64,000 bases of DNA from Chitinophaga pinensis (GCA_945903305.1 CAMDOA010000004.1:1-64000); one strand, 5' to 3'; counted from the first letter of the stretch, positions 9,887 through 20,829 are shown. Numbers and translations: made by a program. The notes: generated by a model from the sequence alone, not told the origin.

Positions 9887-11068
9887 TTATAATACTTTCA
9901 ATTTAACAATTGCTTGCAGTTTATACTCAGATTCTATTTTCGATAAATCGGTTAACACTGTTTTCGCTTTATCTTTTTTATTAAGGTCAATTAATAGCAA
10001 TGCTTTTTCCCACATGGCCTGTGGTTTTAATTCGTTATTCAGTTTTATCAGTTGCTCTAATTGTTCTAATGCTTTTTCTTTTTCGCCAGTTGCTTTATAC
10101 TGCATTGCCTGATTAAATAAATCTGAAGGCAAATCAACCGAAACAGAATCAGTCAGTAGTTTATATTCTGATTTGGAAAAATCTATGCTTGCTGATTTGT
10201 CTTTTGTGGTTTTACTTTTTTTACCTGAAACAATTTGTACTTCATCCAGATTCATTGCAGGAGAGAATTGTGTTGGTGATCCTGAAGAATAGGAATTAGA
10301 AGGCGATGAGGATTGTGTCGTTACACCCGTTTCGGTTCTGACAATTTTATCATTCTCTATATTTAAAATTTCATAGCCATTTTTATCTTTCATATTATCA
10401 CCATCCAGATTTTCTATATTTTTTACATCAAAATATTTTTCTTCTACAGTTGGTGGGGCATCATCCATTACCTCATTTCCACTTCCATAAATCGTTGCAT
10501 CTTCATCTTGAGCAATATTTTTTGTTGAAATAGTTCCTTGATAATTTTTATTCAATGATTCTTGTTCCTTCGGTTTTTGATTCTGTTGAAGATCTTCAAC
10601 CGGTGGTGTAAATTTTATAGTTTCAACAGCTTGAGAATCTTCTTTTGCGATGGTATTTATTTCTGATTTTTCTTCCACGGTTTTTTCCTTTGTCTTTTCA
10701 TCAGAAATATTTTGCGCCACTTCCTGGTGTTTCTGATTCATCACTTCGTTCAGGTAAAAAGCTCCAATAATTACAACAATCAAAATGGCGGCAACTGCCA
10801 TTGCCCGCTTCATCAGTACAATCAGCACCGGGGTTTCTTTGCTTCTTCTGTTTATGCTATTGTCAATTTTAACCAATGAATCATTCGCCTCAGATTCAGA
10901 TAATAATCGTAAGCCATCAACTGCATCCGTGCACAACTCGCAATCTGCCAAGTGCAATTCAACCCGGCGCAAACGATTTCCTGCAAGCCTGTCGGCAAGG
11001 TAGTCCTGCATTTCATCGCGGGTAAGGCAGGTTTGCTCTTCAATAATATTTTTAAACTCGCTACTCAT
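9887..11068 (-). CDS. Anti-sigma factor-like membrane protein (zf-HC2 N-terminus, single TM, TPR-like C-terminus)
   Basis: N-terminal HLADCELC zinc-finger motif, TM segment AVAAILIVVIIGAFYLN, C-terminal TPR-like repeats; overlaps the upstream ECF sigma gene. Confidence 0.75.
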   Translation of the reverse strand: MSSEFKNIIEEQTCLTRDEMQDYLADRLAGNRLRRVELHLADCELCTDAVDGLRLLSESEANDSLVKIDNSINRRSKETPVLIVLMKRAMAVAAILIVVIIGAFYLNEVMNQKHQEVAQNISDEKTKEKTVEEKSEINTIAKEDSQAVETIKFTPPVEDLQQNQKPKEQESLNKNYQGTISTKNIAQDEDATIYGSGNEVMDDAPPTVEEKYFDVKNIENLDGDNMKDKNGYEILNIENDKIVRTETGVTTQSSSPSNSYSSGSPTQFSPAMNLDEVQIVSGKKSKTTKDKSASIDFSKSEYKLLTDSVSVDLPSDLFNQAMQYKATGEKEKALEQLEQLIKLNNELKPQAMWEKALLLIDLNKKDKAKTVLTDLSKIESEYKLQAIVKLKVL

Positions 11069-11642
11069 TGTTTTGACTCAACATAATTTTCAAATTTCTT
11101 TTTCCATTCTGAATAAAACTTTTTACTTCCAACATCGAATAGCCTGTTTCAACTACAATCTCCTGATACGATTTTTCCTGCAGGTAGAACAATTCCACAC
11201 AAACTTTTTGTCCCTGTTTTAATTGCAGCAATGCGTTGTTCATTTCTTCCAGTTTAGCATTTTTCCAATTTTCATTATCAAGAGGCGATGATTCTTCATT
11301 TTCCATAATCATTGGAAAATCTTTATTCATTTCCTTCTGATTGCGGAATTGCGATTGCTGTTTTCTTAAAATATACAAGCAATGATTTTTGGTAACGGTA
11401 TGAATCCAGAATTTAAACTCATTCACTTCATAGTTCAATAATGAAGCAAGCAGTTTTTCAAAAATCTGCATACTTGCGTCCTCCGCTTCATCCTTGTTTT
11501 TTAAATATTTCATGCTCACACCCAGCACTAGGTGCGCATATCGCTGATACAAAACCGCCACCACATTTTTATCCTGCGTGTTTCGGTACTGTTCCAACAA
11601 TTGCTTGTCGTTGAGTTGTTGTATGGAGTGAATTTTTTCCAA
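11061..11642 (-). CDS. RNA polymerase sigma-70 family (ECF) sigma factor
   Basis: YQRYAHLVLGVSMKYLKNKDEAEDASMQIFEKLL (region 2) and LKQGQKVCVELFYLQEKSYQEIVVETGYSMLEVKSFIQNGKRNLK (region 4). Confidence 0.9.
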   Translation of the reverse strand: MEKIHSIQQLNDKQLLEQYRNTQDKNVVAVLYQRYAHLVLGVSMKYLKNKDEAEDASMQIFEKLLASLLNYEVNEFKFWIHTVTKNHCLYILRKQQSQFRNQKEMNKDFPMIMENEESSPLDNENWKNAKLEEMNNALLQLKQGQKVCVELFYLQEKSYQEIVVETGYSMLEVKSFIQNGKRNLKIMLSQNNE

Positions 11643-12012
11643 TCAGGGTTGAAAAATAGTGGATGATTGCAACGGCAGCTAATAAATTTAAAATTATTAT
11701 CCATACTGATTTATAAGTCTGAAAATTATTTATTAGTGAAATAATTGTCAAGGGCATTATATCTGTAAAGTGAAATAACAAATTTACAATTTCAGGTGAA
11801 GAATGTTTTTAGAGTTTACAGTTCATAAAATATTTTGATTGGCACAGCAGTAACCTCAATTCTATAGCAGAAATATGAATCACTGCATGTTTCCATTAAA
11901 TTCAAACAAGGTATCAATTTCTAAGCACCGATACCCTTTATAAAATAGGTCGTGGTTTGTGATTTTATTTTGGTTTGTGTTTCTACTTTTATTGAAACAA
12001 AATAATTCAATT

Positions 12013-13845
12013 ATGAAAAATTTGACTTGCATTTTCAGTTTCATTTTACTGGCATTCAATAGTTGGGCGCAATTGCCATTTATACAAACCACAGTTTTTT
12101 CGGGGCTCAATCAACCGGTTGCATTTGCCATAGCACCAAACGATGGTCGCTTTTTTGTAACCATTAAAGCCGGTCAAATTGTAGTTTACAGTTCAACCGG
12201 CACTTCACTCGGCACATTTTACAATCTTGCCGATTCCACTTACGATAATTTTGAAAGAGGATTACTCGGTATCTGTTTCGACCCGGATTATAACACCAAT
12301 CATTATGTGTATGCCTACTACAATCATCGTTGGCCCAATACATCAACCGGTAATCAGGCTTTGCGTGTAATCAGATTTACCGACAATACCAATGTTGGAA
12401 GTTCGCCAACTGTAATTTTAAATATTCCGGTTTTAAATTCAATTCCAGGAAACCATGTTGGCGGCAACATTAGGTTCAGACCATCTGACGGAATGTTGTA
12501 TGTTTCTATTGGAGACATTGGTACTTCATCTAATGCACAACAACTCACGAATCCATTCGGTAAAATTTTGCGCATCAATAAAAATGGAAGTATTCCAGCC
12601 AACAATCCGTTTTACGATAATGGAAATGTATCCGTTGGCAACGACGATCGTATTTGGGAATATGGTCATCGAAATCCATTTGATTTCACTTTCGGATCAA
12701 ATGATTCAATGTATATTTCTGAAAATGGTGCTAACACATTCGATGAATTTAATTTAGGAAGAAGAGCCGGAAATTATGGTTGGCCAACTTGCGAAGGCAC
12801 CTGTGGTTCGGCCGGAATGATAAATCCATTAACTACATGGGGATCGCCATTGCCTGCTGTAACCGGAATAATATTTTACAGCGGCTGTATGTTTCCTGAA
12901 TATAAAAATCATGTGATTGTTGCCGACAATGATTACGGACGGATTTATGATTGTGTAATGGGAAATGCACCTGCTTATAATACTGTAACAAGCAATTCTC
13001 TCATAACTGATTTAACTACAAGCGGCGGTTTAACCACATTGGCGCAAGGAGCTGATGGCGCTATTTATGCCATGCAGGGCGGATACACTTCTAACGGTGG
13101 AATTTTTAAACTTTCAAGAACCATTTCACCTGCAATTACAGCGAGTGGTCCCACCACTTTTTGTCAACCCTCTACTGTTTTGCTTTCTGCCACTCCGGCT
13201 GGGTTTGCTTATCAGTGGTATAAAAACAATATGGCAATAAACGGAGCAACCAATATTTCTTACACCGCATCAGCAACCGGAACTTATAAAGTAATGATCT
13301 GTAATAACAGCAGTAATGGAATTTATGTTTTACGAAATTCATTACCACCGGCTACAGTAACGCCCGCTGATACACAATACTTTTGTTGGCCGGCCATTGT
13401 AACGCTTCAAGCCAATACAGGTACCGGTTTATCTTATCAATGGAAAAAAGCTAACACTATTTTAGCAGGTGCAACCAACAGCACTTACATACCAACCACC
13501 TCAGGAAAATTTCGCGTGGTGGTTACAAAATCAAATGGTTGCACCCGCACTTCCAATACGGTACAGGTTTATAAAATCACTTGCCGAAATGAAGATGCTG
13601 AAATAGTAGAATCTGAAAATTATGTTTTCCCGAATCCAACAGCTGATGAGTTCAGTGTCAATTTAAATCCGGATGAGCAATTTGAGTTGCGCATTTTTGA
13701 TCTGCAAGGAAAAACACAATCAATATTATCAGCGGTAAGTGGTCGTGTACATTTTGGAAATGCGTTAGATGCCGGAATTTATTTTCTTGAAGTAACTGAC
13801 CAATACGGAGACAGAACTATACAAAAATTAGTTAAGACGGAATAA
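12013..13845 (+). CDS. Secreted PQQ-dependent sugar dehydrogenase-like (glucose/sorbosone dehydrogenase) protein with Ig-like region and T9SS sorting domain
   Basis: Signal peptide; GLLGICFDPDYNTNHYVYAYY, GNHVGGNIRFRPSDGMLYVSIGD, YGHRNPFDFTF; C-terminal VFPNPTADEFSVNL...AGIYFLEV. Confidence 0.87.
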   Translation: MKNLTCIFSFILLAFNSWAQLPFIQTTVFSGLNQPVAFAIAPNDGRFFVTIKAGQIVVYSSTGTSLGTFYNLADSTYDNFERGLLGICFDPDYNTNHYVYAYYNHRWPNTSTGNQALRVIRFTDNTNVGSSPTVILNIPVLNSIPGNHVGGNIRFRPSDGMLYVSIGDIGTSSNAQQLTNPFGKILRINKNGSIPANNPFYDNGNVSVGNDDRIWEYGHRNPFDFTFGSNDSMYISENGANTFDEFNLGRRAGNYGWPTCEGTCGSAGMINPLTTWGSPLPAVTGIIFYSGCMFPEYKNHVIVADNDYGRIYDCVMGNAPAYNTVTSNSLITDLTTSGGLTTLAQGADGAIYAMQGGYTSNGGIFKLSRTISPAITASGPTTFCQPSTVLLSATPAGFAYQWYKNNMAINGATNISYTASATGTYKVMICNNSSNGIYVLRNSLPPATVTPADTQYFCWPAIVTLQANTGTGLSYQWKKANTILAGATNSTYIPTTSGKFRVVVTKSNGCTRTSNTVQVYKITCRNEDAEIVESENYVFPNPTADEFSVNLNPDEQFELRIFDLQGKTQSILSAVSGRVHFGNALDAGIYFLEVTDQYGDRTIQKLVKTE

Positions 13846-13920
13846 AATTGATAGGTGAATTGTGTGCTTCGACAAGTTGAGCATGACAATTGCAATTATT
13901 GAATAGAGAAAATTTATAAC

Positions 13921-13950
13921 GCGCTCCGATAAATCCGGGGCGCTTTTTTT
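13921..13950 (+). terminator. Rho-independent terminator-like hairpin with T-tract
   Basis: gcgctccg-ataaatc-cggggcgc followed by ttttttt. Confidence 0.7.
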
Positions 13951-13998
13951 ATTACCAAACTAAATAAGACTTTCTTTGCCGCTCAAATTTTTAAAAGC

Positions 13999-15168
13999 AT
14001 GGCTGAAGTATCATTGAATAAAGGAAAAGGAAACCGGAATCGCGAAGGGCATCCATGGGTTTATGACAATGAAATTGCAAGCGTAAACGGAGCAGTAAAG
14101 CCCGGTGATATTGTTTCAGTAATTGATTCAGGAAAAAATTTAATTGGAAAAGGATACTACAATCCGCAATCGAAACTCACTGTTCGGTTGCTTACGAATG
14201 TAGATGAAAAAATTGATGCGGAATTTTTTCACCGTAAAATAAAAGCATGCATTGATTACCGAAAAAAATTCGGCTACACCGAAAACTATCGTGTGGTTTT
14301 TGGTGAAGGAGATTTTCTCCCCGGATTAGTGATGGATAAATTCGGTGATGTGATAGTGATTCAAACACTTTCACTCGGCATGGATAAGTGGAAACCTGAA
14401 ATTGTTGCGGCAGTAAATGAAATTTTTAAACCAAAAGGAATTTATGAACGCAATGATATTCCGGTACGCAAATTAGAAGGGCTGGAAGAGTACAAAGGTT
14501 TTCTCAGCGACCCGTTCGATACCACCTTTGTGATAAACGAAGCCGGAGTAAAATTTAATGTGGATGTGGTGGAAGGGCAGAAGACCGGTTTCTTTCTCGA
14601 TCAGAAAGAAAACAAACTGGCCATGAAAAACATAGTGAAAGATGCATCGGTGCTTGATTGTTTTTGCTACACCGGTTCTTTCAGTTTACAGGCCGCGCAT
14701 AATGGAGCACGACAAGTTACAGCCATTGATGTATCTGAATCCGCCATTGCACAAGCCGAAGCAAATGCTTTGCTCAATGGCGTTGAAAACAATTGTGATT
14801 TTAAAGCCGCCAATGCTTTTGATGTGTTACCACAATGGGTGCGCGAGAAAAAATTATTTGATGTGGTGATACTCGATCCTCCGGCATTTACCAAGAACCG
14901 CGCGGGCACAGCATCTGCTGCGCGTGGTTACAAAGAAGTGAATTTGCGCGCCATGCAATTGGTACGAAGCGGTGGTTTTCTGCTGACTTTTTCGTGCTCA
15001 CATTTTATGACTCCCGATTTATTTTTTGATGCGGTGTATTCTGCGGCAATTGATTCAGGAAAAAAAATTCGTCAAGTTGAAGTGCTTGCCCAGGCAAAGG
15101 ATCATCCCGTTATCTGGCAGATTCCTGAAACCAATTACCTGAAAGGATTTTTATTGCAGGTGATTTAA
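13999..15168 (+). CDS. Class I SAM-dependent rRNA methyltransferase (RlmI/RlmK-like, PUA domain)
   Basis: N-terminal PUA-like NREGHPWVYDNEI; VEGQKTGFFLDQKENKLAM; VLDCFCYTGSFSLQAA; VVILDPPAFTKNR. Confidence 0.9.
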   Translation: MAEVSLNKGKGNRNREGHPWVYDNEIASVNGAVKPGDIVSVIDSGKNLIGKGYYNPQSKLTVRLLTNVDEKIDAEFFHRKIKACIDYRKKFGYTENYRVVFGEGDFLPGLVMDKFGDVIVIQTLSLGMDKWKPEIVAAVNEIFKPKGIYERNDIPVRKLEGLEEYKGFLSDPFDTTFVINEAGVKFNVDVVEGQKTGFFLDQKENKLAMKNIVKDASVLDCFCYTGSFSLQAAHNGARQVTAIDVSESAIAQAEANALLNGVENNCDFKAANAFDVLPQWVREKKLFDVVILDPPAFTKNRAGTASAARGYKEVNLRAMQLVRSGGFLLTFSCSHFMTPDLFFDAVYSAAIDSGKKIRQVEVLAQAKDHPVIWQIPETNYLKGFLLQVI

Positions 15169-15280
15169 GGGAGTGAAGAGTAAAGAGTATTGATAATATA
15201 CTTTAAACTAATTACTGTGAATTTGTTTTGATGCCCGTCGTTAATGTGCAATTATTTTCACGCACTCAAAAAAACATCGA

Positions 15281-16975
15281 ATGAAATTTTCAGAGTTTCC
15301 ATACTCGCGACCCGACTTCGCACAATTCAAAAAAGAATTTCAGCAACTCATTCAATCATATCAATCAACAACTGATGTTGATGAATTGCAAAAATTATTT
15401 ACTGAGATATACAATCGCCGCCGCCGTTTCGATACTGCGATGACCTGGGTTTCCATTCGCAACAGTGTGAACACCACGGATGAGTTTTATGAAAAGGAAC
15501 AGGAGTTCATGGATGAGAATGAACCGATGTATCGCGACATTGTTATGCAATTTTATAAAGCAATAATCGAATCGAAACAGCGAACCGAGTTGGAAAAAAT
15601 TTATGGCAAACAATTATTCATGCTGGCTGAGTTAAGCATCAAAACATTTTCTCCTGAAATTATTGAAGACCTTCAGAAAGAAAATCAACTCACTACCGAA
15701 TACACCAAGCTACTAGCTTCCGCTAAAATTGAATTCCGTGGAAACACTTACAACCTCAGCGGACTTACTCCATTTAAACTTTCACCCGATAGAGCCACAC
15801 GAAAAGAAGCTCACGAAAAAAGCGACAACTGGTTTTCTGAAAATCATAATCGCCTTGATGAAATTTTTGATGAACTGGTAAAACTTCGTCACGGCATGGC
15901 CTTGAAATTGGGTTATAAAAATTTTATCGGTCTTGGATATGGGCGCATGCAACGGGTGGATTACAATCAAACAATGGTGGAAGCATTTCGCGAGAATGTG
16001 CGAAAACATTTAGTGCCACTTGCCACACATTTAAAAACACAACAAAGCAAAAGACTTTCGTTACCTGCATTAAAATATTATGACGAAGGAATTGATTTTC
16101 TGAATGGCAATGCAAAACCCGAAGGTGATCCAGATTGGATTGTAAATCATGCAACAAGTATGTATGATGAACTGTCAAAAGAAACCGGAGAGTTTTTTCA
16201 TTTCATGCTCGATCATGATTTAATGGATTTGGTAAACAAACCAAACAAAGCCGGTGGTGGTTATTGCACTTATCTTTCTTCGTACAAAGCTCCCTACATC
16301 TTCAGCAATTTCAATGGCACATCGCACGATATTGATGTGTTGACACACGAAGCCGGTCATGCATTTCAGGCATTTCGCAGTCGCAATCTCACTGTTGATG
16401 AATACCTCTCTCCTACTTTGGAAGCATGTGAAATTCACAGTATGAGTATGGAGTTTATCACCTGGCCTTGGATGCAAAAATATTTTGGTGCGCAAACCGA
16501 TAAGTACAAGTATGCGCATCTCACCCATTCATTAATGTTTATTCCGTATGGTGTGGCGGTTGATGAATTTCAACATTTCATTTATGAAAATCCAAGTTCT
16601 ACTCCTGCTGAACGGAATATAGCCTGGAGAAACATCGAGAAAAAATATTTACCGCTTCGCGATTATGATGGCAACGAATATTTAGAAGGTGGTGGTTTCT
16701 GGCAAAGGCAAATGCACATTTATCGTTCACCGTTTTATTACATTGATTACACGCTTGCACAAATCTGTGCTTTTCAGTTCTGGAAAAAATCAAGAGAAAA
16801 TCAGGCAAATGCCATGAAAGATTACATCACACTTTGCGATGCAGGTGGAAGTATGTCGTTTTTAAAACTGGTAGAACTCGCAGGATTAAAATCTCCATTT
16901 GAAGAATCAACCATGCAGGAAGTTATTGGTGAAGCAAAAAACTGGTTGAGTAAAGTGAATGATTCGGAGCTGTAA
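15281..16975 (+). CDS. M3 family oligoendopeptidase (PepF-like)
   Basis: Zinc site DVLTHEAGHAFQAF with downstream LEACEIHSMSMEF; M3 peptidase architecture. Confidence 0.92.
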   Translation: MKFSEFPYSRPDFAQFKKEFQQLIQSYQSTTDVDELQKLFTEIYNRRRRFDTAMTWVSIRNSVNTTDEFYEKEQEFMDENEPMYRDIVMQFYKAIIESKQRTELEKIYGKQLFMLAELSIKTFSPEIIEDLQKENQLTTEYTKLLASAKIEFRGNTYNLSGLTPFKLSPDRATRKEAHEKSDNWFSENHNRLDEIFDELVKLRHGMALKLGYKNFIGLGYGRMQRVDYNQTMVEAFRENVRKHLVPLATHLKTQQSKRLSLPALKYYDEGIDFLNGNAKPEGDPDWIVNHATSMYDELSKETGEFFHFMLDHDLMDLVNKPNKAGGGYCTYLSSYKAPYIFSNFNGTSHDIDVLTHEAGHAFQAFRSRNLTVDEYLSPTLEACEIHSMSMEFITWPWMQKYFGAQTDKYKYAHLTHSLMFIPYGVAVDEFQHFIYENPSSTPAERNIAWRNIEKKYLPLRDYDGNEYLEGGGFWQRQMHIYRSPFYYIDYTLAQICAFQFWKKSRENQANAMKDYITLCDAGGSMSFLKLVELAGLKSPFEESTMQEVIGEAKNWLSKVNDSEL

Positions 16976-17028
16976 TTTAAAAGTTGTGTTAAATAAAATA
17001 TTTGCCTTTCATTTTTTTCATAACAAAA

Positions 17029-18093
17029 TCAGGAAGCGGCCTTTTTTGAAATACGGGGATCAAAAACACCATAGAGTATATCCACAATAATATTAATGAA
17101 TACAAAAATGGTTGCAGCAAATAACACGGAACCCATTAAAACCGGAAAATCGTTTTTGTTAAGTGCCTCCACAGTTAATTTTCCAATTCCATTCCATCCA
17201 AAAATCATTTCAATAAAAAAAGCACCTGCAAGCATTTCGGCAAACCAACCTGACGCTGCTGTTAGTACCGGATTTAATGCGTTTCGCAATGCATGCTTAA
17301 AAACCACTTTCGAATAGCCCAAACCCTTTGCTCGTGCAGTTCGCACATAATCCTGCGACAGCACATCTAACATGCTGCTTCGTGTAAGTTGTGTAATAAT
17401 GGCCACCGGTCTTAATCCTAAAGTTATTGCAGGCAAAATTAAATTGGCCCACATCCATTGGGTTTCTCCGAATATATCAGGCATAAAAAAAGAACCTGTC
17501 ATACTTAATCCGGTATAATCAGCAAGCACAAAAGCAAATAGCCATTGAAATAGTATAGCCGAAAAAAAAGATGGAACCGATATGCCTAAAACGGATATAA
17601 ATAAAATAAAACTATCTAGCCAGGTTTGATGCGCCACAGCGGCAAATGTGCCAAGCAATATTCCGATAACAATGGCTACTATAATGGCAGCAAAAGCAAG
17701 CACAATGGTATTTGGCAGGGCCGCCGAAATAATAGCGGTAACTGATTTTTGAGTTTGATATGATTTTCGTAAATACGGAAACTTGATGACCAAACATTTT
17801 TCAGAACCAGAAAACACAACAACATAATTATATTTCTGTTTATTCTCAATTGAATTCGTGTGCCACGAAACCGGAGAAATATCATTTAAATATAATAAAA
17901 ACTGAACAGGTTTTGGCTTATCCAAACCAAGTTCTTTATTCACGGCCGCAATAGATCCAAGGTCGGTGCGCTGACCCATTGTAAGCATGGCAGGGTCGCC
18001 GGGTAAAGCCATAAACAAAAAAAACACAGCACACACCACGCCCGACAACACTAAAAAACCATAAACAAGTTTGCGAATAATGAAGGCTATCAA
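17029..18093 (-). CDS. ABC transporter permease (DppB/OppB type)
   Basis: MIAFIIRKLVYGFLVLSGVVCAVFFLF...ALPGDPA...LTRSSMLDVLSQDYVRTARAKGLGYSKVVFKHALRNALNPVLTA (EAA loop). Confidence 0.9.
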   Translation of the reverse strand: MIAFIIRKLVYGFLVLSGVVCAVFFLFMALPGDPAMLTMGQRTDLGSIAAVNKELGLDKPKPVQFLLYLNDISPVSWHTNSIENKQKYNYVVVFSGSEKCLVIKFPYLRKSYQTQKSVTAIISAALPNTIVLAFAAIIVAIVIGILLGTFAAVAHQTWLDSFILFISVLGISVPSFFSAILFQWLFAFVLADYTGLSMTGSFFMPDIFGETQWMWANLILPAITLGLRPVAIITQLTRSSMLDVLSQDYVRTARAKGLGYSKVVFKHALRNALNPVLTAASGWFAEMLAGAFFIEMIFGWNGIGKLTVEALNKNDFPVLMGSVLFAATIFVFINIIVDILYGVFDPRISKKAAS

Positions 18094-18318
18094 TTGATTA
18101 AATTATTTATCCTTTGCAGGCTGTTCATAAAGAATGATACAATTGTACGACAACGAAAATCGGTGTGCCTCGTTTTTATAGCGAAATTTTTATCAACCAG
18201 TTTCCGCCAACTGAATCAATCAAAGGCATTATTTTAAAAAAATTGAATGCAGGTAGTCACTGATTAAAATATTTCGGATTTAATATTTGCAGTCATTAAT
18301 TATATATTGTGAAGCGAA

Positions 18319-19488
18319 ATGAAACTACTTTTTTACATTGGACTCATCGGGCTATTGATTTTTGAAATCAGTAAGGTCTATTTTATCATGCCCTTCCCCG
18401 GCAGTCAGCGCGATGAAGTAATTGCACTCTCCTACTTTTTATTTTCTTATCGCTGGATATTCAGAATACTGTTTTTCATTCTTATAGCTGTTGGATTTAA
18501 AACTGCCTGGCAGCGAAGTTGGAAGTGGGTGTTGATTTTATTTGTTTTAATTGCAGTGGTGATTTGTTGGTTTTTTAATTTCAAAGCGCTCGCCGATAAA
18601 ATGTTTTTACAGCCTGAACACCGTGTGATGAAAAACAAAACAGAAAACAAAGTGAACGAAAATCATCAGGTAATTGCGATAGAAATAAATGGCGAAGCCA
18701 AAGCCTATCCCATCGAATTTTTAGCCTTTCATCACCAGGTGCGCGATACTGTTGCCGGCAAATCAATTATGGTTACCTACTGCAGTGTGTGCCGCAGCGG
18801 AAGAATATTTGAACCTGCTGTAAACGGAAAACAGGAAAATTTTCGTCTCGTGGGCATGGATCATTTCAACGCCATGTTTGAAGATGCAACCACAAAAAGC
18901 TGGTGGCGGCAAGAGAATGGTGAAGCGATAGCCGGTGATTTGAAAGGAACATTTTTAAATGAACTACCAAGTATGCAACTCTCCATAAAAAAATATTTTG
19001 AATTGTATCCAACCGGATTGGTGATGCAACAAGACACTACTGTTAAAGATGAGTTTGACCCTGAAGCAAAATTTGAACAGGGAAAATATTCAGGAGGATT
19101 AACCGGAACCGATTCCGCATCGTGGAAAAATAAATCGTGGGTGGTGGGTGTAAAAATTGGCAACGAATCGAAAGTGTATGACTGGAACGAACTGAAATTA
19201 ATGCGGGTGATAAATGATACTTTTGGAAATAAAAATATTGTACTTGCCATTCCTGCTGATGATAAAAGTTTCATCGCCTTCGAACGACCAACCACTGAAA
19301 ACTTTCACATCAGCAACGACACACTTTTTAATACAACCGATAAATATGATTTTGCCGGACGACATTATTTCTCTTCTGATTCTACCGGACAGAATAATTC
19401 TAATTCAAACAAACAATTAAAATCAGTTTTTGCATACCAGGAATTCTGGCACAGTTGGAATTACTTTCATCCCGAATCAAAAAAATAA
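18319..19488 (+). CDS. DUF3179-type membrane-anchored protein
   Basis: N-terminal TM helices; EINGEAKAYPIEFLAFHHQVRDTVAGKSIMVTYCSVCRSGRIFEP. Confidence 0.83.
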   Translation: MKLLFYIGLIGLLIFEISKVYFIMPFPGSQRDEVIALSYFLFSYRWIFRILFFILIAVGFKTAWQRSWKWVLILFVLIAVVICWFFNFKALADKMFLQPEHRVMKNKTENKVNENHQVIAIEINGEAKAYPIEFLAFHHQVRDTVAGKSIMVTYCSVCRSGRIFEPAVNGKQENFRLVGMDHFNAMFEDATTKSWWRQENGEAIAGDLKGTFLNELPSMQLSIKKYFELYPTGLVMQQDTTVKDEFDPEAKFEQGKYSGGLTGTDSASWKNKSWVVGVKIGNESKVYDWNELKLMRVINDTFGNKNIVLAIPADDKSFIAFERPTTENFHISNDTLFNTTDKYDFAGRHYFSSDSTGQNNSNSNKQLKSVFAYQEFWHSWNYFHPESKK

Positions 19489-19528
19489 TTTTCTTTAAAC
19501 CCAATTCAATAAAATAAAAATCAAGATC

Positions 19529-20824
19529 ATGAAAACACTTTTTCTTTTTCTGGTTCCACTTTTTCTGGTTCAACAAATACATGCACAAAACAGCACCGGC
19601 AATTACCTCTACCGTTGCAACCATAAATTAGTGCAGGTAGTAATGGAAGATTTATTTACACCGCCCGTAGCAACTCGGGTACATGTGTATCCGAATATTG
19701 CGGCATACGAAGCGCTGTGCAAGAAAAATAAAAACATGACTTCGCTTGCGGGGCAATTGCATGGTTTGGATAAATCACCAGATGCAACTGTTGCAGTTGA
19801 TTACTCGCTCTCATCGTGTTTTGCATTTACCACCGTTGCAAAAAAATTAGTGTATAGCGAATTTTTAATTAATGATTTTGAAAACGAAGAAGCCACCGCG
19901 TGGTTGAAAATAAATAAGAACGATAGCGCATTAATGAAAGCATCTGTTGCATATGGTGTAACAGTGGGCAAGCACATTATCGGTTATCTCGGAAAAGATA
20001 ATTATGGATACACGCGCACACTTTCGCGCTATGTGTTGAGTGATAGCTTGGGTGCATGGCAACCAACCGGTCCAAATTATGCAAACGCGCTGGAGCCTAA
20101 CTGGCCGCTGATTCGCTCAATGGTTTTCGATAGCTCCAACAGCATTAAATCCATTCCTCCATGCCCATACAGTGAAGAAAAAAATTCGGAGTGTTATAAA
20201 AACGCTATGGAGGTTTATACTCAATCTCAAAAAATTGATTCTACTAAAAAATTGATTGCTTCCTTTTGGGATTGTAATCCGAACATACTTCGTGCTTCCG
20301 GTCACTTCACTTATTTCGAACACCGTATATCTCCAGCCGGCCACTGGATTGGCATTACAGGCGAGGCAGTAAAAAAATTAAACCTTGAAGAATACAAAAC
20401 CGCTCAAGTTTATACCCTCACCATACTCGCCGAATTCGAAGCCATTTTATTTTGCTGGACCGAAAAATATAAATATAACACCCTTCGGCCTGAAACTTAT
20501 ATCAACCGTTTAATTTCACCTACATGGAAATCGTTTATAGAAACACCGCCGTTTCCCGAATACACAAGCGGACACAGCACTATTTCAGGTGCCGCTTCCA
20601 CTATTCTAATGTCGTTGATTCCGCAACCTTATACATTTATTGATTCAACTGAAATGTATATTGGAATTCCGGCGCGTAAGTTCAACAGCTTTAAAGAAGC
20701 TGCCGATGAAGCCTCCATGAGTCGCTTTTACGGGGGCATACACTACATGCCTGCATTGGACAATGGTTTAAAACAAGGTAGAGAAATTGGAAGTTACCTG
20801 ATTAAGAATTTAAAAACACTTTAG
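19529..20824 (+). CDS. Vanadium-dependent haloperoxidase-like/PAP2-superfamily secreted protein
   Basis: Signal peptide; KYNTLRPETYIN...PPFPEYTSGHSTISGAAS...SRFYGGIHY contain the split PAP2/V-haloperoxidase motifs. Confidence 0.85.
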   Translation: MKTLFLFLVPLFLVQQIHAQNSTGNYLYRCNHKLVQVVMEDLFTPPVATRVHVYPNIAAYEALCKKNKNMTSLAGQLHGLDKSPDATVAVDYSLSSCFAFTTVAKKLVYSEFLINDFENEEATAWLKINKNDSALMKASVAYGVTVGKHIIGYLGKDNYGYTRTLSRYVLSDSLGAWQPTGPNYANALEPNWPLIRSMVFDSSNSIKSIPPCPYSEEKNSECYKNAMEVYTQSQKIDSTKKLIASFWDCNPNILRASGHFTYFEHRISPAGHWIGITGEAVKKLNLEEYKTAQVYTLTILAEFEAILFCWTEKYKYNTLRPETYINRLISPTWKSFIETPPFPEYTSGHSTISGAASTILMSLIPQPYTFIDSTEMYIGIPARKFNSFKEAADEASMSRFYGGIHYMPALDNGLKQGREIGSYLIKNLKTL

Positions 20825-20829
20825 TGTTT

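Noticed and set aside
13867-13890. gcttcgacaagttgagcatgac intergenic word resembling a common Bacteroidota repeat
   Set aside because: Only one copy seen in this window, so a repeat cannot be supported here.
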